Shown: in pieces, positions 9,722 through 20,094 of the stretch
Position numbering within the stretch: position 1 is the stretch's first letter
How the letters are laid out: every line of letters begins with the position of its first letter
Position numbers and translations under genes: made by a program
The notes under the pieces: generated by a model
The model's input: only the letters and a program-made list of their open reading frames with translations
Told to the model about the DNA's origin: nothing
Database searches by the model: none
Source of the DNA: Cristatella mucedo
Taxonomy: Eukaryota > Bryozoa > Phylactolaemata > Cristatellidae
Direction: 5' to 3'
DNA length: 64,000 nt
Assembly (NCBI GenBank): GCA_009760855.2
Contig: WPIO01000086.1
Span: 917,001-981,000 of the forward strand

Positions 9722-12700
9722 GTAATGTAATGTAATGTATCTCCGTCAGTAACTCCACAAAGTCATAAAGGCCATGTGGGTGTTACGCAGGAGAGTTTTG
9801 TATAGCACACTCACAGCCTAAGCGGCTTTCGGTACGCATTCGGTAGCCAACAGACTTCATCTCACGCAACAAAGAGAAAGTGGGAAGCATAGCAGAGTTA
9901 GGAGGGCAGTTGAGGTAGTGAGTAGCGTAGAATAAGCAGTTCAGGACCACTGAAAAAGATGTGCCATAGTCGGCAGTCGGAGAGTAGATGTCGTTGCACA
10001 AGAATTGTGGAAGCGAGTTCCACAGTCTAGGACCTGCAGAGCTAAAGCTTCTGTCGCCAACTGTCTTTAAGCGAAGGAATGGGACAGCTAATTTATTGTC
10101 CACACAGGACCTGAGGGCACGTACAGGCTGAAACTGATGCAGCAGTTCAGCTAGGTACGAAGGAGCCAAGCCGTGGCGGGCCTTGTGGGTCAGCGTAAGA
10201 ACTTTGCTCTGTATCCTTTGCTCAACCGGCAACCATCCTAGCTCTTTCAGCAAAGGAGACACGTGCTCAAACGGCTGGGACTTGAAGACCAGCCTTGCAG
10301 CCATAATCATAGTCCGCTGTAGTGGCATATTAGCTTTCTTTGGTAGCCCAGCCAAAAGGGAATTACAATAATCAAGCCGAGACAGAACTAAGGAGCTAGT
10401 TAAATTTGTTACAAGCCACTGTGGGAGACAGCTCCTAATCTTGGATAGGTATCAGACGTGATGGCTAGCTGTAGAAGCAGGCCTCTGAATGAAGCTTTTG
10501 AAATTGAGGCAGCTGTCGAACACGACACCTAGATTACGAGCACGTGGTGAAGGTTGCACAATAGCATCACCTATTAGAACAGCAAAGCCTTTTAATCCAG
10601 CCACACGCTTAGGGTGTCCTATTAGAAGCAGTTCGGTTTTATCGTCATTTAACTTCAGGAAGTTTTCCGACATCCAGGATCGAATATCGGCAAGGCAAGC
10701 ATTCAGTTTCTCAGTTGCTGCAGCAGATTCCGACGGTTTAAATGACAAATACAACTAAGTATCGTCAGCTTAGACGTGATATCCTATTCCATGGGCCTTA
10801 ATCACTTTTCCCAGAGGTTGCGTATAAATGGAGAACAGCAAGGGACCAAGTACAGACCCTTGAGGGACTCCACAAGTGATCCTTCTCTCTGAGACCTGAC
10901 CCCTTTGGAGACCGTGCATTCAGACAAGTATGATTTCCCACAGCCTGGAACGTCCCTCCGACCGATCGTTGTTCTCATCCCAGAACCTCGTGATCAATGG
11001 TTAAAAGGCAGCAGACAGATCTAGTAGAGCTAAGGACAGTGACATTCCCGTCGTCGTTGCCACGTTGAATGTCATTGTTAACACGGAGGAGAGCAGTTTC
11101 AGTAGAGTGCTGCCTCTTGAAACCTGATTGAAATGTTTCTGACATTCTATTATTTTCAATATGTTCAACTAGCTGCTTAGCAACAATTTTTTCGAGAATC
11201 TTTGATAGCAATGGAAGGATTGAAACTGGACGATAGTTTGCTAGGACCTCTGTGCCTAATCCAGGCTTTTTAAAAAAGGTCAAACGATTGCCGATTTGAA
11301 GGACTTGGGGACGACCTCTTTTCCCAAAGATGCATTAACAATCTCGGTTATGGCATGGCTAAGTTGGTCTGCAAGTGAAGACCAAAGAGATGAACTTATA
11401 GGGTCTTCAGGAGACGAGCTCTTTTTGCTAGACCTTATTAAGGCTGCCACATCACAGGCAGAAACATCAGAGAACTTTTTAAGAAAGGTCACAGTTTTAG
11501 GAACGGCGATTTCATCGGTCGAATGGGGCTTCAAGGAGGCACAAATGTGCACAATTTTTTCAGTAAATAAGGCTGAAAACTTTTCGGCTGAGCCCTTAAT
11601 GTCTGGGGAGTCAGACCTGACAGCATTAGCCAGTAAATGGTTCACTGTCTTGTAGATCTGTTTAGTGTCCGACTGGCAGGAATTCAGTTTTCTTATGAAA
11701 AAAGAAGCCCTGGCTTTTTTAAGCTTTCGTGTGTAAACTCAAAGGAAGTCTTTAAAATTGACTATGTCTGCGTCAGACCCCGAATTCTTTAAACGACGTT
11801 CCAGCCTGCGCTTAACACGGCGCATCCTAAGGAGTTTTTTTGGTAAATTGAAAGCAATCTCAACGACTTTGAACACGGATAGAGCGAACGGGAGCATGCT
11901 TGTCAAGAGCACTCCTGAGTGTCATGTTCATCGCATCAGTGAGGGTATCGAGGCTGCCGGTCGAGTCTTAATGCAGATCAAGAAGGCCTGCATCACAAAC
12001 AGATTTCAAAAACCTGTCCAAGTCAATGCTTTGTAAGTTACGTCGTTTGGCAAATTCGACATTGCCCTGCACGTACGAAGGAGCAAATACAGTAAACGAG
12101 ACCGAACAATGATCTGAAAGGGTCAGTGGGCACACCACAAAGTCAACAAAGATTCTTCAGGCAGTCAAGAAATGAGCGGACCTGGCTGTTGCTAGGGTTG
12201 TCAAGTGCAATATATTGAAGTCTATTACTATTATTATTACACACAAATATTTTAGCGAGGAACTCTGAAAACTCCTCTATAAACAAGTTTAGACAGCCAG
12301 AAGGAGGCCGGTATATCACAACGGTGAGAGGCATTGTCTTTGATGAAGACCTGATAGCAACTGATTCAAACGATGACCCATGCGAGAAACTGCGCATTTT
12401 ATAGCCAAACGATTCGCGAACAACAATTGCAACCCCGCCACCAACCTTGTCAGAACGCATGGACTGATAGAATGAGAACCCGGGTGGGGTGGTCTCGGAA
12501 ATACAGCTACTGGAACAAGGCGTCATCCAGGTTTCGATAAGCAGAAATGCATCTAGCTTCTCCTGGACCACCCGAACGCGGATAAGAAACCCCTTGGTTT
12601 TTAGCGAGCGGACATGTAGTAGGCGGAATTTAAGAGGCTGTCTAACAACTGGGCGACGGCGATGAAGTGGCTCGTATTCTTTTCCGTTTGCGTCCGGCCT

Positions 12701-13102
12701 GGCGGACACTGGCTCTTCGAATTTGAATTGGACCTTGGTAACGGCCGTCGGACGAGTGTCACAACGTGCTGGGCTACAGCGGGTGGGCTACTACTGCAAC
12801 GAGTACTATTTAGCGCTTTAAACTTACGAGTCGTAGGTTTGATAGCCGAGCTGTTGATGGGGCGAACGCAGGATGCAGGTAGGTTCTCACTGACCCGCCG
12901 GAGAAGACCCGCCGGTAGGTATCGACTAATGGCGACATCGCATCTTATGCTAAGCAGGTCCTGTTTTGTGTAGCATATCCGAGGACAGCTCATAAATAGT
13001 CACAGCGAAGATAGCAGCGGAATACCCGAAGGTATTACGGAGAAATCAAGTAAAGGTCCACACCACGCTAGAAGTCGCCCGAGGCCGCTCTTTAGCGCGG
13101 GG
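9722..13102 (-). mobile_element. CR1/L2/Rex1-type LINE, nearly full length (copy 1)
   Basis: A 3.4-kb insertion on the minus strand into the HNH gene, flanked by ATATTT at 9716-9721 and 13103-13108. The 3' end (left) is a short (AATGT)n tail at 9722-9738; the 5' end is GC-rich around 13090. It encodes an APE-type endonuclease followed by a reverse transcriptase. It belongs to a different family from the LINEs at 16907, 25156 and 32761, whose 3' ends carry (TAA)n-like tails. Confidence 0.85.
9783..12993 (-). pseudogene. LINE polyprotein remnants: APE endonuclease and reverse transcriptase
   Basis: Read right to left: a proline/serine-rich basic N-terminal part (12993-12601); an APE-like endonuclease (about 12640-12160) with HVRSLKTK, LIETW and VIYRPP motifs; a linker (11645-11280); and RT blocks VLANYRPVSILPLLSKILEK and FQSGFKRQHSTETALL (about 11240-11090), then the thumb and C-terminus LSFKPSE, WMSENFLKLNDDKTELL (10754-10452) and WLPVEQRIQSK, RLWNSLP (10355-9783). 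The catalytic YADD region around 10760 is shifted and the frame is broken in at least five places, so the copy is inactive. Confidence 0.8.
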
Positions 13103-13345
13103 ATATTTCTTTCCATCTATTTGTATTTTTCTATATCCATTTCCGTTTATACTTCCAGCTTCTTAACCAAATTATTGCTTTTCCACGATTTGTGTTATTT
13201 GTGAATTTTCCAGTGAAAGCGTTATAAGCTAATATTTCCATAACTCTCTCTCTCTCTCAATTCTGCAACATTATTAACAGTTGTACAATCATCATTATCA
13301 GACAGTTTCTATATACTGTTTTTTATCTGTTTAAAATATTTTTGT

Positions 13346-13359
13346 TATATATAGAAATT
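13346..13359 (+). promoter_or_regulatory. TATATATAGAAATT leader motif of PLA2 gene
   Basis: TTATATATAGAAATT sits directly before ATG 13360 and matches the motif described at 4024-4037. It supports choosing 13360 rather than the upstream TTG as the start. Confidence 0.5.
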
Positions 13360-14133
13360 ATGTATCGCGAAGCAAAAAAGTCATTGTCCAATCATCAAAT
13401 AAAACTAATTCATACTTCAACAGAACCAATATCAATAAGACTTAAGCATCAAGACCTTTCTGGTTCTGTTTCTATACTTGTCACTAATACACAATTAAAT
13501 AAAATTGAAACAAGTAGAAGTGCTAGTAAAGGACTGCATTTGAATATTTCTCTTAAACATCTAAGAGCAAATAGAAAAGTTGGCTTTGGAATAGTAGATA
13601 TTAGAAATAAATTAACTGGTAATCGTGAAATGCATACGTCTCTTCCAAAGGGTTTTCAATCTGAATTTTCTCCTGGAGGCTCATTCAACAATACAGGAAA
13701 GTACAGTTTTGCTGGGCCAGGTACAAAGTTCAGACAATGTTTAGATGAGGGATACGAAGGAGTGAACACATTAGATAGAGCAGCTTTAGTCCACGATAGT
13801 CTTTACACAGAGACATCTGCAGATCCTGAACCAAAAAGAACAGAAATAAGAAATATATCTGATATGGTTCTTGCTGAAAGTGCTGCTAGGATTTCTCTTG
13901 ATCCCAAACAACCGAATTACGTTAGAGAATATGCAAAAACTGTGGCAGCAATTATGGCCGCAAAGAGTCGTTTAGGTCTTGGCATTGATGGTTCTATTCT
14001 TGACAGCGAAATAGCAATGGATTTCTTAAAAGATAAAGTAAGCAATCCATCGAGTATAAGTAAGATAACTAATTATGCTAAAACTTTAGTCGATAAAATG
14101 TTATCTATAAGTAAAAAAGATGTAAATAACTAA
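13360..14133 (+). CDS. Phospholipase A2-domain virion protein
   Basis: Intact 257-residue frame, one of few undamaged genes here. The calcium-loop motif GPGTKF (residues 119-124) and the catalytic pair HDSLY (His145-Asp146, Tyr149) match the parvovirus-VP1-type secreted PLA2 fold, which hydrolyses the sn-2 ester of phospholipids. In viruses it acts from the capsid to breach endosomal membranes. The segment GVNTLDRAALVHD between them is typical. The N-terminal 100 residues look like a separate beta-rich region. The homologue in Polinton B (32201-32760) is broken. PLA2 domains are known in adintoviruses/Polintons; entry function here is inference. Confidence 0.85.
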   Translation: MYREAKKSLSNHQIKLIHTSTEPISIRLKHQDLSGSVSILVTNTQLNKIETSRSASKGLHLNISLKHLRANRKVGFGIVDIRNKLTGNREMHTSLPKGFQSEFSPGGSFNNTGKYSFAGPGTKFRQCLDEGYEGVNTLDRAALVHDSLYTETSADPEPKRTEIRNISDMVLAESAARISLDPKQPNYVREYAKTVAAIMAAKSRLGLGIDGSILDSEIAMDFLKDKVSNPSSISKITNYAKTLVDKMLSISKKDVNN

Positions 14134-14399
14134 TCTGATTTTTATTTTGTTTTATAAGTGTTTTAGTATCTAATAATCTGCAGGATTGAATTTATCCTGT
14201 GATTGTTTTTTATCTATATCATGTTTTTTATCTATATCATTTTATCTATATCAAGTAAGGCTTAGAATCTTTACAAATTTTCTCTTCAATGCGAATGCGT
14301 GCTTTTTTCCTTTGGGAATTACGACTGCAGCATTTTCGAGTTCAACGAATTTTTTATTCTCCGTTTCCATTTCTATACAAGGAAAAGAAAATGTTTAAA

Positions 14400-14749
14400 T
14401 TAAATTAATAATTCCATTGTCAATCCAAAATCTAATTCTTGCATTAGTTTTAAGAAGATTAGACACCTTCTTCCACAATCTGTTTGATTATATTCTTGCA
14501 ACTTAAATATCTGAAATTTTGGTATAACACCAAAATATTTTATTACTTCTGGCATAGGCGGTGCACGAAATGAATCAAAGTAAAAACATTTGTTTCCTTC
14601 TTTTTTAAGTGCTACCCAGTGATATATTGCTTTTTGTGAATCACCAGTATTACAAATAAGACATTCATTTCTTAATGGTTTTGTTAGTTCATCTCTTGCA
14701 AACACACCTCTAAAATTTTTATATCTAATTCTTTTATATAATTATTTAT
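14400..14749 (-). pseudogene. Adenain-like cysteine protease (start codon lost, frameshift)
   Basis: Maturation protease of adenovirus type (Ulp1-like fold), which cleaves virion precursors. Catalytic landmarks in order are YHWVALKK (His), FYFDSFRAPP (acidic residue) and YNQTDCGRRC (Gln and Cys). The C-terminal frame 14705-14400 is open. The expected start at 14747-14749 is ATA rather than ATG, directly behind a TATAGAAA-type motif, and one frameshift lies near 14715. The length of about 116 residues is short for adenain but usual for Polinton proteases. It lies between PLA2 and the DUF5679-like gene. Confidence 0.8.
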
Positions 14750-14756
14750 TTCTATA

Positions 14757-15259
14757 TCAGTCAAAGGTGATGATTTTACTTTTTTCTAATTGTTCAATAG
14801 TCTTTTTTAGCTCTGCAATCATTTGTTCTTTATCTGCACAACCCCCAAATCCTGAACCACTATATCTTTCTGTACTACCAGAGAATTTTTTACTAAGTGC
14901 ATTTCATATTGCTGCAAAGAGGGCAGGAGTTGGAACAGATTCTCCCCACTTACCTGTCTTCTACCTCTACCAACTTTACTTACTTGTGTTCTTCCTGGTC
15001 CAGATCCTTAAGAGGATTTACTTAATGGTGTTCTTCCTGGTCCAGATCCATAGGAGGATTTACTTACTTGTGTTCTTCCTGGTCCAGATCAAACAGTCGT
15101 TGAATCAGATCTTAACTTAACAAAATTTGACTTCTTACTATCACAAATAGTACAAATACCTTTAAGCGTTCCTCTCATTCCTTTTGTACTATCTACTTCT
15201 ACATATTCTTCATGTATAGTATCAGTTTGTTTTTTACACTTCAAACAATATATTTCCAT
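14757..15259 (-). pseudogene. DUF5679-like zinc-ribbon protein with GPGRT repeats and C-terminal coiled coil
   Basis: ATG at 15259 begins MEIYCLKCKKQTDT; CLKC and CTIC form a four-cysteine zinc ribbon, followed by KKSNFVK, the signature of DUF5679 proteins in Polintons and large DNA viruses. A TGA near 15089 interrupts the frame, but the coding pattern continues with two to three 14-residue repeats containing SGPGRT-x-x-SKSS, then a GKWGESVPTPALFAAI block and a short helix-forming tail (MIAELKKTIEQLEKSK). I interpret these as one gene with two or more lesions. A basic, glycine-rich middle part next to a zinc ribbon suggests DNA-associated core protein function; inference. Confidence 0.65.
14991..15090. 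repeat. 42-bp tandem repeat within the DUF5679-like gene
   Basis: CTTCCTGGTCCAGATC recurs at 14991, 15033 and 15075, an exact 42-base period, encoding repeated GSGPGRT-x-x-SKSS units (14 residues) on the minus strand. Because the period is a multiple of three it preserves the frame, which fits a genuine protein repeat. Confidence 0.75.
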
Positions 15260-15280
15260 ATCTATTATAATATAGAAAAA
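15260..15280. promoter_or_regulatory. 21-bp divergent promoter region
   Basis: Only 21 bases separate the start of the DUF5679-like gene (minus, 15259) and of the ATPase (plus, 15281). The plus strand carries TATAATATAGAAAAA next to ATG 15281, and the minus strand reads TATTATAATAGAT next to its ATG. The TATA-like core must serve both directions. Confidence 0.5.
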
Positions 15281-15964
15281 ATGTCTTTGCAAGTTAAGCC
15301 ATTCAAATTTGGACAAGATGTGGATACAGGACATAAAAAACCGTTACCTCAAGTTCCAATTAGATCATTAGTACTTGGACCGAGCGGAACAGGCAAATCT
15401 CAGTTAGTAATGAATTGGATATTTTATGGAAAACTTAATTATGATACTTGTACTATTATTGCTTCAAGTTTTGACCAAAAGTTACATCGTGGTCTTAAGT
15501 CAATGACTAAAGAAAAACCTGCATTTGTTTGAGTTAATGGAATTGATAATATGCCAGAAGTTGATTCCTATAAGAATTGTAAGAATGTTGTTGTATTAGA
15601 TGATTTGATGACAGAAGATCAATCTAAGATATTTGATTATTTTACTAGAGGAAGACATAAGGGTTTGAATATATTTTATCTTGCTCAAGGATTTACATAT
15701 ATTCCTAGAAGAGATATCAGAAACAATATAAATATGATAATAATCTTTAAACAAAATAATACTGATATAGAATATATTCGTGATTCATATGTTGGTGATA
15801 TAGATAAGAAAAAAATTAGAGAATGGGTAAACTTCTGTATAAGAAAAGGATATAGTTATTGTGTTATTGATCTAACTAAAACTGAAGATGAAGGAGGATT
15901 TTGGTCAGTAGATAGTTCAGGTAAACAATTAATAACTATTTTAATTGAATATGGGAGAAAATGA
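15281..15964 (+). pseudogene. FtsK/HerA (A32-type) genome-packaging ATPase, one in-frame stop
   Basis: Powers packaging of viral DNA into the capsid. ATG 15281; Walker A GPSGTGKS at residues 33-40; Walker B NVVVLDDLM in the second part; later YLAQGFTYIPRRDIRNN and a FKQNN motif typical of this family in Polintons. The total of 227 codons is normal for the family. The only visible lesion is TGA at 15530-15532 (codon 84), with the frame unchanged on both sides. The stop overlaps the next gene by the sequence ATGA (15961-15964). Confidence 0.85.
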
Positions 15965-16687
15965 ATAATGGTAAAATATTCGCAAGTAAGAACAGACCTT
16001 ACAAAGGAAGTGTTCAAGAAGCAATTGATTTAGAGAATAAACCTGTTAATTTAGAAAGTTTACGTGTTGCTGAAATACTTGATAATTCTCAAGAGATACA
16101 AAGGATTGAAGCAGGAATGCAAGCAAGAGATAGAGTTGAACGTGAACTAAATGAACGTGCGTTAGAGAAATCAACTGATAAATCTGGTAATATTGTTATC
16201 AGTAAATTAAAAAGAGTTAGACCTTCACTTGCAATTCAAATGGAAGAACAGGAACAAGCTAAAAAAGTGTTAGAGCATAAAGCACGTGTAGATATTTCTA
16301 ATATAGTAAAAAAAGAAATTTGCTGCTATTGCTGAAGGAAAACCTAAAAAAGCTGTAGCTATTGCAAATCAAGTTAAGACAAATGCTGCTAATCCAGAAA
16401 TATAAGAAGCAATTGAATTACTTCAAAAAGGAATTAGAGAGCATCTTAATGTTAATCCTTCAACTGGTAAGAGACCTAGTAGAAGAATTAGAAAAGTAAA
16501 AGTTGTTCCTGCTGTTCAAACTGAACCTACTGTTCAAGAACCTGTTCCAGTTGTTCAAGCAGTTCAATCTGAAACTGATATTCTAAAAGAAAAGAAACAA
16601 TATCTTCTTAATGAAATTAAAACTAGAGGATCAGTATCTAATACAGCAAGAAATGCTATAGAAAATATAAGAATAAATGATAAATAA
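15961..16687 (+). pseudogene. Charged helical protein with basic, Val/Gln/Pro-rich C-terminus
   Basis: Starts inside the ATPase stop (ATGA). The first 110 codons (to about 16310) form a highly charged, probably coiled-coil protein (AGMQARDRVERELNERALEK). A frameshift near 16315 leads into a basic region (KPKKAVAIANQVKTNAAN, in-frame TAA at 16403-16405, then SGKRPSRRIRKVK) followed by repeated VQ/EP units and a helix before TAA 16685-16687. Position after the ATPase suggests a minor virion or scaffold protein. Not assigned to a known family. Confidence 0.5.
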
Positions 16688-16689
16688 TC

Positions 16690-16906
16690 ATTTATTCTGA
16701 TGTTGGATTTTTACTTGCAGAATTGAGAGCTTTGGATAAAAGAAAACCTGTAGAAAATGTGATTTATAGCTATCTTACTTTTACTGGTAAAGGAATAGAG
16801 TAAGTTCCATTGTTTGTAAAATCTGAAAAAGAAGTACTTGATAAACTTGATCTATGGTTAAGTGAACTTGCATCAGAAAAAGGAGGTGTAATACCTTCAA
16901 TAAGTG
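16690..16906 (+). pseudogene. Truncated coding remnant after the ATPase block
   Basis: One frame reads GFLLAELRALDKRKPVENVI and continues past a TAA at about 16799 into a helix-rich stretch ending near 16906, where the LINE begins. It appears to be the N-terminal part of another Polinton gene whose remainder was lost. No family recognised. Confidence 0.35.
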
Positions 16907-17735
16907 CTAGCAAATATCCTAGCAAAGGCCAAGTCTAGCTTTTGTAGAAACATTGTTGAATCACAGATGCACAATCCAAAAATGCTGATGTCGACAATAA
17001 ACCATCTCCTCAACCGTTCCCAGATTAGCTCCTTACCTGATGATCCTTTTGATGATCTAGCCGATCGCTTCTCTCGATTCTTTGTGCAGAAGATAAACAA
17101 GATCATGGAATCCATCGCTGCGATGACAACATCCCCCACTAGAATGCTGTTCCTTGATTCGTGGCTGCACCTCAATGTCTGCATTTAAGCAGGTCACTAG
17201 TGATCTAGTCCTAAAGTTCGTATCGCAATCAAAGAAGACAACAAGTTCTCTGGACCCTATTCCCACTGTCCTGCTCCTACTTTGCATTGATCTGCTGCTG
17301 CCATGCATAACTAACATCCTTAATATGTCATTAGCCTCAGGTCATGTCCTAGCACCTTTTAAAAAAGCTGTAGTCATGCCACTTCTCAAGAAAGCGACAC
17401 TAGACCAAGAGAACTTGAGCAACTACCGCCCAGTCTCCCTTCTACCATTCTTATCAAAGACACTGGAACGGGTCGTGGCAGACCAGCTGAACTCATTTAT
17501 CGAAACCTCACATCTTTCTAGTAAGTTCCAGTCTGGCTGTAGAGCTAATCCCTCCACAGAGTCAGCATTGCTTAGGGTGTACAACGACCTACTTAGGAAT
17601 GCAGACATGGGTAAAGTGTATCTGCTTGTTTTGCTTGATCTTTCGACAGCTTTTGATACCATCGATCACAGAGTTCTTTTAAAGCGCCTCTCATCTCGCA
17701 TGGGCATCACTGGCACTGTCAAATTCGTTTCTCAA
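16907..17735 (+). mobile_element. CR1/L2-type LINE fragment (copy 2), both ends truncated
   Basis: Encodes the linker and N-terminal RT region: NPKMLMSTINHLLNRSQ, LSNYRPVSLLPFLSKTLERV, FQSGCRANPSTESALLRVYN, LLVLLDLSTAFDTIDH. It ends abruptly at about 17735 before the YADD motif. One frameshift near 17150. Very similar to the copies at 32761 and 25156, and its 5' truncation lies within about 40 bases of that in the 32761 copy. Confidence 0.8.
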
Positions 17736-17900
17736 GATTTTTTATGAGAACCTAGATGCCTCTTAGCGGAGGCAGGACAAGGTGAAAGGTGACGTCTCTT
17801 TTTGGATGTCGTAACCGCATGGCTTCCGCTAGTCTTCCAGCAAATGGAGGAATGCCTTCCTTGTCTTTGATCTTGGCCTTGACGTTTTAATAGTCTTAGA
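17736..17900. other. Unassigned spacer between LINE and hAT
   Basis: No coding or repeat identity seen. It does not contain the sequence expected on the left of the hAT insertion if the right flank (SINE tail) were the original target. Confidence 0.4.
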
Positions 17901-17970
17901 CAGGGGTGTCCAACCTTTTTGCGATGGGGCGACATTTAAAAAATGTAAAAGGTCCGGGGGCCACATGTAA
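17901..17970 (+). repeat. hAT left terminal inverted repeat and subterminal region
   Basis: CAGGGGTGTCCAACCTTTTT followed by GGTCCGGGGGCCACATG; the outer 10 bases are perfectly inverted at the other end. Confidence 0.8.
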
Positions 17971-18295
17971 ATTGGCGTAGTTGACCACATCAGAAAATAA
18001 GATCGTAATTTAGTATGACTATTACTATTATACTTAATACATAAACCGCAATACAATAGTATTGTTTAGCATAATTATAATTAAAAATAATAAATAATAA
18101 AAATTTGATCATGTGGCCTGGAAAATAATTCGATAGATATTATGGCCAATCTTTTACTTTTGAATTTTTATTTAAATAATATCAAGACAGAAACTTATAA
18201 AACTTACAAAATTACATGACCAGGACTCACATGATATTAATGTCTTTGGATTAAAAAAATGCCACAGGTATTCAATGTCTTCTGCACTGCAGGCA

Positions 18296-20094
18296 TCAAT
18301 GAGATATTTGGTATTGTTTCTGTTTGCATAAAAAGTTGACATCTGCTGCAACAGTGGATGTGGCAATTCTAAGGATTCCTGATAAATGTTCATCTGTGAG
18401 AACGGATCGAGTTTTTGTTTTCACATTTTCCAGTCTGGAAAAAAGCTGTTCACAGCAATATGTGCTGCCAAAAAGTGTAGTATCCCTGCGAGCATGTTTG
18501 ACTAGGTTAGGAAAAGACTCTGATGAAACATACTGCTTGTAAAAGGTAACAAGGTCATGCTGATCATAAGCAGTTTTTTAAATTGCTGTCATTATGAATG
18601 TCGATTAGTTCGAGTTGAAATTCATCGGGTGCATCAGAGGGATCGATAGTAAATTGATTACTAGTCATGTTCATGTTATCCGCATGTTGTTGGAAATCCT
18701 GAAACCTCTATTCGAATTCATCAACAAGTTTGCTAACAAGAGTGGAGTACTTCATATGAGCCAGCGGTTCAGGCGATCTTGTTGCTAGTGTTGTGAAATG
18801 TAACAGTTTCTTCTGATCTAAGTGTTTCCGGAAAAGTTTCAGCTTTTGCACAAACGTGACAACACACTCATATATTTTATGGACCAGTTGATCCTCACCT
18901 TGGAGTTTGACATTAAGATCTGCAAGATGTTTGGTCATGTCCACCAAAAAGGCCAAGTCATTCAACCACTGCTGGTCATCGAGGAAGCAAACATCTTTTT
19001 CCTTTACTGTCATAAATGTTTTTATTTCGTCCCGAAGTGACCAAAACCTGGCTAACGTGTTTGCCCTACTTAGCCAACGGACTTGGCAGAAATAAATAAC
19101 GTCACAATGATCTGATCTCAACTCTTCAAGGAAAGCCTGAAATTGTCTGTGGTTTAGCGCACGAGACCTATCACGTTGACTGTTGAAACTACATTGTCCG
19201 TTACATGTTGCATGCTCAAGATCTTTGCACATAGCTGTTCTTGGTGGATGATGCAGTGATGACTGACAATTTTGTGAGGTACAAATTGTACCATTAAAGA
19301 TACAAATCCATTGTGTCTACCTGTTATTGAAGGGGTTCCGTCTGTGGTTAAACCAATCAATTTAGTTTCAGGAGGATTAAATTTGGTGAGGACCCTCTTG
19401 ACCTGATCCGAAATATCCCTCCCCGTTGTAGTACCTTTCATTGAACATATATCCAACAGTTCTTCGATAATGACAAACTTTCCTGTTACTCCGCGTACAA
19501 ACACCCACAGTTGAGCCGTATCGCTATTGTCTGTGCTTTCGTCGAGCGCAAGAGAATAAAATTCGCATTCAGCAAGTCTTTTAGTGAGACTTTATTTTAT
19601 GTTGGATGCGAGCTCGTCAACTCTTCTCGCAACCGTTTGATGAGAAAGACTGACTTTCTTTACTTCTGACTTCTTTTCTGGACAGACCTCACCAGTAAAC
19701 AGCCTGAGGCATTCCTTAACAAACTCACCATCGGAAAATGCCTTCCCCGCTTACCTATAGCTTCAGCTATTACAAAACTTACTTTGGTTGAAGCCTTAGA
19801 CTTGTTGCTGACTGCTGTAAACAATGACTGCTGTCCGATGACGCTCTGTTTCAACGAGTTCACGCGATCAATTCGAAGTTGACCAGTCAGGCTGTTGTAC
19901 CTGTCGCCATGCTTTGCTGAAAAATGTAGCCTAACATTGTACTACTTTGCATCGGCAATTGTTTTTTGGCATATTAGGCACATTATCCTACCGAAGCGTT
20001 CCATTACAAAATAGTCTACAGTCCAAGATGCATTGAAAAGTCTTCCTACTGCGTCAATTTTTTGTTTTTTTCTAGTATTCACATTCGCCGCCAT
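18296..20094 (-). pseudogene. hAT transposase with BED-like zinc finger (broken)
   Basis: Start ATG 20094 (MAANVNTRKK). An N-terminal BED-type finger (CLICQKTIADAK, then H-x4-H in LHFSAKHG) is followed by FVIAEAIGKRG, catalytic-core blocks LALDESTDNSDTAQLWVFVR and LIGLTTDGTPSITGRHNG, a middle part with IIHQEQLCAKIL, WLNDLAFLVDMTKHLADLN and LFRKHLDQKK. It ends in the C-terminal dimerisation/insertion motif LTDEHLSGILRIATS near 18375. The closest style is the ZBED/GTF2IRD2-type transposases. Several frameshifts and stops make it inactive. Confidence 0.8.

Larger units (their letters stand above)
9340..13241 (-). pseudogene. HNH endonuclease with AP2 domain, split by a LINE
   Basis: Coding parts are 13241-13103 (N-terminal) and 9721-9340 (C-terminal), separated by the LINE at 9722-13102; the duplicated ATATTT on both sides proves they were one gene. 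The N-terminal block (ILAYNAFTGKF near the start) is typical of HNH homing-type enzymes, followed by LHRLAWLIVYKEMP and the catalytic QIDHINLDKLD motif. Then comes an AP2 DNA-binding domain (SIRINGKNKHLGYFD, EDDAAATYDLAAIKHH). Frameshifts and a TGA at a conserved tryptophan position also disable it. Such enzymes cut DNA and are usually selfish homing genes of phages, giant viruses and organelles. No counterpart was seen in Polinton B. Confidence 0.75.
1..16906. mobile_element. Polinton A: decayed Maverick/adintovirus-like element, left end outside window
   Basis: Recognisable Polinton/adintovirus genes occur in this AT-rich stretch: the 3' part of PolB (2036-3247), PLA2 (13360-14133), adenain-like protease (14400-14749), DUF5679-like protein (14757-15259), packaging ATPase (15281-15964) and fibre cassettes (20-2035 and 5199-8220). 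Gene order from PolB to PLA2 matches Polinton B at 25114-45411 in reverse, which supports a single origin. Integrase and capsid genes are absent here; the element is cut at about 16906 by a LINE, and at 2035/2036 by a junction that joins a truncated fibre gene to a truncated PolB. No terminal repeat was seen at either end. Segment 1-2035 could be part of a second rearranged copy. Confidence 0.85.
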
